Source of the DNA: Ga0077555 sp033764055
GTDB lineage: Bacteria; Pseudomonadota; Alphaproteobacteria; Rhizobiales; Hyphomicrobiaceae
NCBI GenBank assembly: GCA_033764055.1
Contig: JANRJI010000119.1
Span: 186,001 to 250,000 of the forward strand
Reading direction: 5' to 3'
DNA length: 64,000 nt
The first letter of the stretch is position 1. Each line of letters starts with the position of its first letter. The notes under the pieces are model-generated. The model was not told the origin of the DNA and ran no database searches. It was given only the letters and a program-made list of their open reading frames with translations. Positions 43,734 through 50,931 of this stretch are shown here, in pieces. The translations under genes were made by a program, and so were the position numbers.

Positions 43734-44786
43734 TCAGGTCCCCGGCCCCGCATCGAACCCGACTTTGTCCATGATCTCCGAGGCTTGCTTGCGCAATTCC
43801 GCAATGCGCGTGAACGGCAGCGTGTCCGGCTTCAGTTGGCCCCAGGACGCCACCAGCGCTGAAGGCTGAATGCCGGCCATCAGCGGGTACTCGTTGACCT
43901 CAGCCGCATAGAGCCTCTGTCCCTCCTCGGAGGCGAGGAACTCGATCAGCTTGATGCCGTTGGCGCGGTGCGGCGCAAACTTGGCGAGCACGGCGCCGGA
44001 GATGTTGACGTGCGTGCCGCGTCCTTCGGCCTCGGGGAACAACAGCTTGATGGAGGCGGCCCACTGCTGTTGCTCGGGGTTCTTCTGGTTCGTCTGCATC
44101 GCAGCCATGTAGTATGTGTTGGCCAGCGCGAGGTCGCACTCGCCGGCGAAGATCGCCTTGGCCTGGTCACGGTCGCCACCTGCCGGCTTGCGTGCGAGAT
44201 TGGCTTTCACGCCTCGCGCCCATGCCTCCGCCTTCTCCGGGCCCTCGTGCGCGATGATCGAGGCGAGCAGACCGATGTTGTAGGTGTGCTGGCCCGAGCG
44301 CATGCAGACGCGACCTTTCCACCTCGGGTCGGCCAGGTCGGCATAGGTGATCGTGTCTTGCTTCACGCGCGCCCTGGAGGCGAACACCACGCGCGCCCGC
44401 TGTGACAGCCCGATCCAGTGCCCCGCAGGATCGCGGTAGCGTGCCGGCACCGTCGCTTGCACGGCTGCCGAGGTGACGGGCTGCGACACTCCCTTGACCT
44501 CCGCCTCGACCAGCCTGCCGATGTCGACTGCAAGCAGGACGTCGGCCGGGCTGTTCGTGCCTTCCGCGGCCATTCGCTCGATCAACCCGTCCTGCCCATA
44601 GACGAGCTGCGTGCGGATGCCGGTCTTATCCTTGAAGGCTTTGAGCAGCGGTTTGACGAGACCCGGCTCGCGCAGCGAGTAGATGTTGACGATTTCCTCG
44701 GCAAGCGCTCCACCGCCGAAGGCGGCAAGCAGCACCGCTGCCGTGAGTCCAACGACAGCGCGCCGGCGCGATGCGTCGATTGTCAT
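43734..44786 (-). CDS. Iron(III) ABC transporter periplasmic binding protein (FbpA/FutA type)
   Basis: A 350-residue binding protein. The signal peptide ends near residue 29 (GGGALAEE) and has a Tat-like SRRRAVV start. The mature protein opens IVNIYSLREPGLVKPLLKAF, and the tandem iron-binding tyrosines are in ALANTYYMAAM. These are typical of FbpA/FutA ferric ion binding proteins. No permease or ATPase gene flanks it, so it must use subunits encoded elsewhere. An iron-box-like palindrome lies about 120 bases upstream of the start. Confidence 0.9.
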   Translation of the reverse strand: MTIDASRRRAVVGLTAAVLLAAFGGGALAEEIVNIYSLREPGLVKPLLKAFKDKTGIRTQLVYGQDGLIERMAAEGTNSPADVLLAVDIGRLVEAEVKGVSQPVTSAAVQATVPARYRDPAGHWIGLSQRARVVFASRARVKQDTITYADLADPRWKGRVCMRSGQHTYNIGLLASIIAHEGPEKAEAWARGVKANLARKPAGGDRDQAKAIFAGECDLALANTYYMAAMQTNQKNPEQQQWAASIKLLFPEAEGRGTHVNISGAVLAKFAPHRANGIKLIEFLASEEGQRLYAAEVNEYPLMAGIQPSALVASWGQLKPDTLPFTRIAELRKQASEIMDKVGFDAGPGT

Positions 44787-44905
44787 GCGGGTCCTCCAGC
44801 CAGGGCCCTAAGCCCTGCGAGAAATGGAATGGAAGCCGTGCAGGCAGAATAGAAAAAGACCACTATTCGAATACGAGTCAAGTGCGGCAGCTTTACTGAA
44901 GGTAA

Positions 44906-44923
44906 TTTGGAATTAGTCTAATT
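44906..44923. promoter_or_regulatory. Iron-control-element-like palindrome upstream of iron-binding protein gene
   Basis: The AT-rich intergenic stretch contains a perfect palindrome, AATTAG-T-CTAATT (44911-44923), and the wider TTTGGAATTAGTCTAAT matches 11 of 14 defined positions of the rhizobial ICE pattern TTTAGAAnnnTTCTAAA as I remember it. It is about 120 bases upstream of the start of the ferric-binding protein. Binding by Irr or a Fur/RirA-type regulator is inference. Confidence 0.4.
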
Positions 44924-44995
44924 TCACTTCGGGATTGCGCAGTGATTTCGGCGTGATCCGCGTTGTCCATTTCGCTCGATGGCGACGCCCGCATG

Positions 44996-45289
44996 CTACG
45001 GCTTCGCGCCGGGATCGAGCGCCACTCCACCTTTGGCAAAGACTTGTCCGCACTCCGCGCAGGCGTGGGTGGTCCCGTCGTCCCGCATGAGATGCGAGGC
45101 AACAGCGACCGTGAAACCCGCCGGCATGGCGCACCTGTGCTCGACAGCAATCCGGCTTCCCACGAGGCGCAGCCAGCGCCGGATGCGGCTGGGTCGCAGT
45201 TGGTAGGCGTCGGTCGGTCGCAGGCTGACCGTGCCGCTCGCATTGAGGCGGGCGCCGGGCGTTACGGAAAGCAGGCGGTCGTTGCGCAT
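44996..45289 (-). CDS. Small protein with a CxxC zinc-ribbon-like C-terminus
   Basis: A 97-codon frame from the ATG at 45289 (MRNDRLLSVTPG). The C-terminal part reads HACAECGQVFAKGG, with a CxxC pair, and EHRC lies about 30 residues earlier, so a zinc ribbon is conceivable. The middle is basic (RPSRIRRWLRLVGSR). I recognise no family and no ribosome-binding site is clear. A longer frame to 45334 exists. Confidence 0.4.
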   Translation of the reverse strand: MRNDRLLSVTPGARLNASGTVSLRPTDAYQLRPSRIRRWLRLVGSRIAVEHRCAMPAGFTVAVASHLMRDDGTTHACAECGQVFAKGGVALDPGAKP

Positions 45290-45397
45290 AGCCGTGCACC
45301 AGTGGTTCCTGTGCCGAGTGCAGCACGGGACCATCGATTCACATTCGCCTTAAGGAAGCCTTGCCGTCAGCCCTGCCGCGCGCCGGCCTGGGGGCTT

Positions 45398-46567
45398 TCA
45401 ACGCGTAGCCGGGAACGCTCCTTCACGGGCCGAATGCCACCACTTCCCGCCGACGACGGTGCCTTCGGCTACGATCCGCTTGGCGCCCGTCATGTGCTCG
45501 CCCAGCACATCGACGTAGTCGAAAGCCCCTTCTTGAACTGACAGGATCGTGGCGTCACCGGCCGAGCCGGGCTTCAGCGTGCCGATCTCCGGCCGCTTCA
45601 GGGCCATCGCCGCGTTGACGGTCGACTGCTTGATCACCTCGCCGAGCGGCATCCCCATGCACAGGAACTTCGACATGGTCGTCACCTGGTCGAAGGCCGG
45701 CCCGTCGATGCACAGCGCATGGACGTCGGATGAGATGGTGTCCGGCATGAAGCCGTTGGCGAGCATGGCCCGCGCCGTCTTGAACGAGAACGAGCCCTTG
45801 CCGTGGCCGATGTCGAACAGGACGCCCCGCGCACGGGCCTCGAGCACGGCGCCCTTGACCTTGCCTTGTGCGTTGACCGGCGAGTTCGGGAAGGGCCGGA
45901 AGGCATGGGTGAGAACGTCGCCCGGGCGCAGCATGCCGATCACCTCCTCGTAGGACGGTGGCGGATTGTCGATGTGGCACATCAGGGGAAGTCCGACCTC
46001 GTCTGCGACCTGCAACGCGATATTGAGCGGCGCCGCTCCCTGGTCGCCCGACGCATGGAGCCCCACCCGGACCTTGATGCCGACGATGACGTCTCGGTTC
46101 TTGTCGGCGACCTCGGCTGCCTCGCGCGGCGCCATCAGCTCGATGTTTTTCGACTCGCCGATCATGTGCGTCTTCGAGAACGCGAAGATCCCCGCGAACG
46201 ACACATGCAGGTAGGCGAGGATACGGACCTCGGACCGCTCGATCACGTGCTTGCGGAACCCGGCGAAGTTGCCCGGACCCGCGCTGCCCGTGTCGACCGA
46301 GGTCGTCACGCCCGACAGCCTGCAGAAGTCCTCCGCATCGATGCCGAGCGACGTGCCGCCCCAGTAGACGTGGGTGTGCAGGTCGATCAGGCCGGGCGAG
46401 ACGATGTAGCCCGCGACGTTGCGGACCTCCGTAGCCGGGCCTCCCTTCAGCTCGCGTCCGAGAGCGGCCACCTTGCCGCCTGCAAATCCGACGTCCATGA
46501 CGCCGTCGATGGACTGCGCCGGGTCGACGACGCGCCCGCCCTTGAGGATGAGGTCGTAGGTGGTCAT
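45398..46567 (-). CDS. Amidohydrolase/deacetylase family metallohydrolase
   Basis: A 389-residue dihydroorotase-like amidohydrolase. Metal ligands are H64 and H66 in GLIDLHTHVYW, the carboxylated-lysine candidate K165 in VGIKVR, H198 in MCHID, H221 in THAF and the aspartate in SSDVH. The closing segment GSAGDATILSV fits the family. Members act on N-acyl amino acids, hydantoins or similar; the substrate is unknown. The start at 46567 (MTTYDLILKGGRVVDP) is the typical N-terminus. It is divergent from the IlvD/Edd dehydratase. Confidence 0.88.
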   Translation of the reverse strand: MTTYDLILKGGRVVDPAQSIDGVMDVGFAGGKVAALGRELKGGPATEVRNVAGYIVSPGLIDLHTHVYWGGTSLGIDAEDFCRLSGVTTSVDTGSAGPGNFAGFRKHVIERSEVRILAYLHVSFAGIFAFSKTHMIGESKNIELMAPREAAEVADKNRDVIVGIKVRVGLHASGDQGAAPLNIALQVADEVGLPLMCHIDNPPPSYEEVIGMLRPGDVLTHAFRPFPNSPVNAQGKVKGAVLEARARGVLFDIGHGKGSFSFKTARAMLANGFMPDTISSDVHALCIDGPAFDQVTTMSKFLCMGMPLGEVIKQSTVNAAMALKRPEIGTLKPGSAGDATILSVQEGAFDYVDVLGEHMTGAKRIVAEGTVVGGKWWHSAREGAFPATR

Positions 46568-46726
46568 GGGGTGATCCGCTCTGTTGTCCGCCAAGACGTT
46601 GGCGCCGTTGCGTCGGGCTTGCAAGAGGAGCCGTTGGCTCTCGTTCGGGCACATTGCACTGCCATCGCGCGCGTCCTAGTCTCGCAAGCGGAAACGCGCC
46701 CCACCGAGACGCCCGAGGACGACCCC

Positions 46727-48583
46727 ATGAAAGAGTCGAGGAAGCCGACAGCAGCCGCCAAGAACGGCACCAGGACAAACGGTGCGCGCCGCCGCGTCAA
46801 GCCGTCGGAGCTGCGCTCGAAGGCCTGGTTCGACAACCCCGACAACGTCGACATGACGGCCCTCTATCTCGAGCGCTACACGAATTTCGGCTTGACGCTC
46901 GAGGAGCTTCAGTCCGGCAAGCCGATCATCGGCATAGCCCAGTCGGGCTCGGACCTCGTGCCGTGCAATCGCCATCACATCTTCCTCGCCGAGCGCGTGC
47001 GCGAAGGCATCCGCGAGGCCGGCGGCATCGCCTTCGAGTTCCCGCTCCATCCCATCCAGGAGACGGGCAAGCGGCCGACAGCCGCTCTCGACCGAAATCT
47101 CCAGTATTTGGCCCTTGTCGAGGTTCTCTACGGCTACCCGCTCGACGCCGTGGTGCTCACCACCGGCTGCGACAAGACCACCCCCGCACAGATCATGGCG
47201 GCGGCCACCGTCGATATCCCGGCAATCGTCCTCTCGGGCGGCCCGATGCTCAACGGCTGGCACCGCGGGGAGCGGACGGGGTCCGGCACCATCGTCTGGA
47301 AGGCCCGCGAGATGATGGCGCGCGGCGAGATCGACGCGAAAGGCTTCACCGAGCTCGTCGCCTCCTCCGCGCCCTCCGCCGGCCACTGCAACACCATGGG
47401 CACGGCCTCGACCATGAACTCGCTCGCCGAGGCGCTTGGCATGTCGCTGCCCGGCTGTGCCGCCATTCCGGGCCCTTACCGCGACCGCGAGCAGATGGCC
47501 TACCTGACGGGCAAGCGCGTCGTCGAGATGGTGTGGGAGGATCTGCGGCCGTCCGACATCCTCACGCGTGCTGCATTCGAGAATGCTGTCGCCGTCAACT
47601 CGGCGATCGGCGGGTCGACCAACGCCCCGATCCATCTCAACGCCATCGCCCGCCATATCGGCGTCGAGCTGACCAATGACGACTGGGAGCGCATCGGCTA
47701 CGACATCCCGTTGCTGGTCAACCTGCAGCCGGCCGGCGAGTACCTGGGAGAGGAATACTATCGCGCGGGCGGCGTGCCCGCGGTCGTGGCCGAGCTGATC
47801 GACAACGGCAAGATCAACAAGGTCGCCATCACGGTCAACGGCAAGTCCCTGCACGACAACTGCGAGGGCAAGCACTCGTGGGACCGGCGCGTCATCAAGT
47901 CCTACGACGAGCCGATGGTGAAAGCTGCGGGCTTCCTCAACATCAAAGGCAACCTGTTCGACAGTGCCATCATGAAGACCTCGGTCATCTCCGAGGAGTT
48001 CAGGAAGCGCTACCTGTCCAACCCGAAGGACCTGAACGCTTTCGAGGGTCGCGCCATCGTGTTCGACGGGCCTGAGGATTATCACAAGCGCATCGACGAC
48101 CCGAAGCTCGAGATCGACGGCAACTGCCTGTTGTTCATTCGCGGCACCGGACCCGTCGGCTATCCGGGCGCCGCCGAGGTGGTCAACATGCGTGCGCCCG
48201 ACTATCTGCTGAAGAAGGGCATCTCGTCGCTCGCCTGCATCGGCGACGGCCGCCAGTCGGGCACGTCCGGCAGCCCCTCCATTCTCAACGCCTCGCCGGA
48301 GGCGGCGACCGGCGGCGGGCTCGCCATCCTGAAAACAGGGGATCGCGTGCGCATCGACCTGAACAAGCGCACGGCCGATATCCTCGTCCCGAGCGAGGAG
48401 CTGGCCAAGCGCCGGGAGGCCCTGGCGAAGGCCGGTGGCTACAAGTATCCCGAGAGCCAGACGCCCTGGCAGGAGATCCAGCGCGGGATCGTCGACGAGC
48501 TCTCGAACGGCATGGTGCTGAAGCCCGCCGTCAAATACCAGCGCATCGCCAGGACGAAGGGCATCCCGCGCGACAATCATTGA
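46727..48583 (+). CDS. IlvD/Edd family dehydratase (sugar-acid dehydratase type)
   Basis: A 618-residue dihydroxyacid/sugar-acid dehydratase. Cysteine ligands for the Fe-S cluster appear in VPCNRHH, TTGCDKTTPA and GHCNTMGTAST. The C-terminal barrel has SLACIGDGRQSGTSGSPS. The opening SGSDLVPCNRHHIFLAERV and ALVEVLYGYPLDAVVLTTGCDK are close to the L-arabonate, xylonate and galactonate dehydratase branch rather than IlvD of branched-chain synthesis. It dehydrates an aldonic acid to a 2-keto-3-deoxy acid. GAGG lies about nine bases before the ATG. Confidence 0.88.
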   Translation: MKESRKPTAAAKNGTRTNGARRRVKPSELRSKAWFDNPDNVDMTALYLERYTNFGLTLEELQSGKPIIGIAQSGSDLVPCNRHHIFLAERVREGIREAGGIAFEFPLHPIQETGKRPTAALDRNLQYLALVEVLYGYPLDAVVLTTGCDKTTPAQIMAAATVDIPAIVLSGGPMLNGWHRGERTGSGTIVWKAREMMARGEIDAKGFTELVASSAPSAGHCNTMGTASTMNSLAEALGMSLPGCAAIPGPYRDREQMAYLTGKRVVEMVWEDLRPSDILTRAAFENAVAVNSAIGGSTNAPIHLNAIARHIGVELTNDDWERIGYDIPLLVNLQPAGEYLGEEYYRAGGVPAVVAELIDNGKINKVAITVNGKSLHDNCEGKHSWDRRVIKSYDEPMVKAAGFLNIKGNLFDSAIMKTSVISEEFRKRYLSNPKDLNAFEGRAIVFDGPEDYHKRIDDPKLEIDGNCLLFIRGTGPVGYPGAAEVVNMRAPDYLLKKGISSLACIGDGRQSGTSGSPSILNASPEAATGGGLAILKTGDRVRIDLNKRTADILVPSEELAKRREALAKAGGYKYPESQTPWQEIQRGIVDELSNGMVLKPAVKYQRIARTKGIPRDNH

Positions 48584-48640
48584 GCCTCATTCGGTGCCGG
48601 GCTCGGGTCCGGCACAGATGACCCTGGAAGGATCTGCCCC

Positions 48641-49138
48641 ATGCACGAGACCTTCATGCGCCGCGCGCTGGAGATTGCCCGGCAAAGCCTCGACGACCCC
48701 GGCGCGATGCCTTATGCCGCCGTCGTGGTGAAGGACGGCACGATCGTCGGCGAGGGTCTGAACCGCGCGCTCGGCAAAGTCGATCCCACGTCGCACGGCG
48801 AGGTGGAGGCCATCCGCGACGCCTGTGCGCACCTCGGCACGACCGACCTGTCGGGCTGCGATCTCTACACCACTGCCGAGCCGTGCTCGATGTGTACGGC
48901 GACCATGTATCTCGCCGGCATCTCGCGCCTGTTCTACGCCAGCGCCGCGCCAGAGTCGGCAGCGTTCATGGCACGGCTCGCGGCCCGCGATGCGAAGTGG
49001 TCCCGCCGTATCAGCGGCCCGGACCTGCGCCGCGAGGTCGGCCTCGAGATGCACCAGCGCCGCATGCCTGCGACGCCCGTGCTGTCCGGCGAGGCGCATG
49101 CGCTCTTCGACGCGTACGCCAAGAAGGTTGGCGCCTGA
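48641..49138 (+). CDS. Cytidine/deoxycytidylate deaminase-fold nucleoside deaminase
   Basis: A 165-residue zinc deaminase. The zinc and proton-transfer motif is HGE (52-54) and the second is PCSMC (C82 and C85). The preceding TTAEPCSMC and the helix VEAIRDA are typical of guanine deaminase/TadA relatives, and the length is near guanine deaminase (GuaD). The substrate is probably a purine base; a tRNA role is less likely given the C-terminal extension. It lies 57 bases after the dehydratase. Confidence 0.85.
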   Translation: MHETFMRRALEIARQSLDDPGAMPYAAVVVKDGTIVGEGLNRALGKVDPTSHGEVEAIRDACAHLGTTDLSGCDLYTTAEPCSMCTATMYLAGISRLFYASAAPESAAFMARLAARDAKWSRRISGPDLRREVGLEMHQRRMPATPVLSGEAHALFDAYAKKVGA

Positions 49139-49219
49139 GGCCCGACGCCGGCGCGGTGGCGGGCTGACAGCCGTTGGCAGCACCGAGCCACCGTTGTAAG
49201 CCTGTCCGGACATTCACGT

Positions 49220-49278
49220 TGCGCTTCGGCTGCCCACCAGCCGCCGCCGTCCCAGCTGCGCTTCGGCTGCCCACCAGC
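49220..49278 (+). repeat. Two 22-bp direct repeats with 37-bp period
   Basis: The sequence TGCGCTTCGGCTGCCCACCAGC occurs at 49220-49241 and identically at 49257-49278, in the intergenic region just upstream of the CoA-transferase start at 49310. The copies continue into similar GCCGC flanks. It may be an operator pair or a mini-duplication. Confidence 0.85.
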
Positions 49279-49309
49279 AGCCGCAGGTTCCACACCGGAG
49301 GAGACACCG

Positions 49310-50545
49310 ATGCCCCAAGCCGGCGACACGCCCGCCCCCCACCCGACAGTCAAGCCGCTGCAGGGCATCCGCATCATCGACGTCTCGAGCTTCCTCGCCG
49401 GTCCGTTCTGCTCGACGCAGCTCGCCGAGTTCGGCGCCGAGGTGTTCAAGCTCGAGCTGCCGGGCGTCGGCGACGCACTTCGCAAGTTCGGCACGCCGAC
49501 GCCATCTGGCGATTCGCTCCCTTGGCTGCAGGAGACACGCAACAAGAAGGTCGCCACGCTGGATTTGCGCAAGCCCGAGGGCGCGGAGCTCCTGAAGCGC
49601 ATGATCCGCAAGGCCGACGTGCTGGTCGAGAACTTCCAGCCCGGCACGCTGGAGAAATGGGGCCTCGGCTGGGATACACTGAAGGAGGAGAACGGCAAGC
49701 TCATCATGGTGCGCATCTCGGGCTTCGGGCAGACCGGCCCCTACAGCCCGCGCCCCGGGTTCGGCCGCATCGGCAACGCTTTCGGCGGTCTCTCCTATCT
49801 CGCCGGCTTCCCCGACCGGCCGCCGACGACGCCCGGCTCCGCAACGATTCCGGACTATATGGCCGGTCTCTACGGCGCCCTCGGCGTCATGTTCGCGCTA
49901 CGCGCGCGCGACATGACCGGCCGCGGCCAGTACATCGACATCGGCCTCTACGAGCCCATCTTCCGCATCCTCGACGAGCTGGCCGCCTCCTACAACTACA
50001 AGGGCTACCAGCGCGAGCGCATGGGGCCGGGCACCGTCAACGTCTGCCCGCACAGCCACTACCCCACCAAGGACGGCAAGTGGATCGCCATCGCCTGCAC
50101 GTCCGACAAGATCTACTCCCGTCTCGCCGAGGCGCAGGGCCAGCCGGAGCTGGCAGCCCCCGGCGGTCGCTGGGAGAAGATCGCCGACCGGGACCGCGAG
50201 CGTGACGAGGTCGACGCCTGGGTGGCGCGCTGGACCATGAGGTTCACCCTCGAGGACTGCATCGCCGAGTGCGACAGGTTCCAGGTGCCGTGCGGACCGG
50301 TCTACTCGATCTCCGACATTTTCAAGGACCCGCACTACGCGGCCCGCGGCAACATCTTGCGCATGCAGGACCCGCGCGTCGGCGAGATCGCCATGCCCAA
50401 CGTCGTGCCGCGCCTCTCCGACACCCCCGGCTCCGTCGAGTGGCTCGGTCCCCCGATGGGTGCGCACACGGACGAGCTCTACAAGGGCATCCTCGGCATG
50501 ACCGACGCCGAGATCGGCAAGCTGAAGGACAAGGGCGTGATCTGA
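49310..50545 (+). CDS. CaiB/BaiF family CoA-transferase
   Basis: A 411-residue class III CoA-transferase. The catalytic aspartate D182 is in GSATIPDYMAGLYG. Other blocks are FLAGPFCSTQLAEFGAEVFKLE, LVENFQPGTLEKWGL and the C-terminal CGPVYSISDIFKDPHYAARG. It transfers CoA between acids such as formate/oxalate, carnitine or succinate and their acyl-CoA forms. The ATG at 49310 has GGAGGAG eight to ten bases upstream. The substrate is not evident; the neighbours give no partner decarboxylase. Confidence 0.9.
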   Translation: MPQAGDTPAPHPTVKPLQGIRIIDVSSFLAGPFCSTQLAEFGAEVFKLELPGVGDALRKFGTPTPSGDSLPWLQETRNKKVATLDLRKPEGAELLKRMIRKADVLVENFQPGTLEKWGLGWDTLKEENGKLIMVRISGFGQTGPYSPRPGFGRIGNAFGGLSYLAGFPDRPPTTPGSATIPDYMAGLYGALGVMFALRARDMTGRGQYIDIGLYEPIFRILDELAASYNYKGYQRERMGPGTVNVCPHSHYPTKDGKWIAIACTSDKIYSRLAEAQGQPELAAPGGRWEKIADRDRERDEVDAWVARWTMRFTLEDCIAECDRFQVPCGPVYSISDIFKDPHYAARGNILRMQDPRVGEIAMPNVVPRLSDTPGSVEWLGPPMGAHTDELYKGILGMTDAEIGKLKDKGVI

Positions 50546-50931
50546 GGCAAGCGGTGAGCCGCCTCTCGCCATTGCCTGCGCGTGCAACTGCGAGAGGGCC
50601 GGCCCCAGGCTTGCCCGGGGGCGGCTCCGGAGCCGAGAGCGACGATGCGCCTGGGGCGTCCAGCAAACCGAAGCCAATCGGACGCGATGGGCCACTTTCG
50701 TCCGTGGCCTGCTCGACGCCGTTGAGCGTTCGGTTCGTCCGGTTATTGTGAGGTCAGCGGACAGTCTCGGCAAGCGACTGGCGGTTGTCCGGGCCTGAAT
50801 GCGAGGTGGCGGTTGCGCTACACTTGCCGCGCGCCACTTCCGGCCGCCACCGTCACGATGCCCATCCGGATGACAACGGCAGCCAAGCCCGGTAGCTTAA
50901 GGCCATTGGCTCCCCCGGGGAACCCATTGCC
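50546..50931 (+). other. 386-base intergenic stretch upstream of the DGR target gene
   Basis: No gene or clear promoter is seen. A perfect 14-base palindrome, CGGCTCCGGAGCCG, lies at 50622-50635, about 80 bases after the CoA-transferase stop, and may help terminate that transcript. The 300 bases before the GTG at 50932 should hold the promoter of the DGR target, but I cannot point to one. Confidence 0.5.

Noticed and set aside
46676..48580. A 634-codon reverse frame
   Set aside because: It is antisense to the IlvD/Edd dehydratase, whose motifs and start are clear; the reverse translation has no recognisable domain.
48594..48614. A 6-bp GC stem after the IlvD/Edd gene as terminator
   Set aside because: It is too short, has an eight-base loop and no T-run, and the next gene starts 27 bases later.
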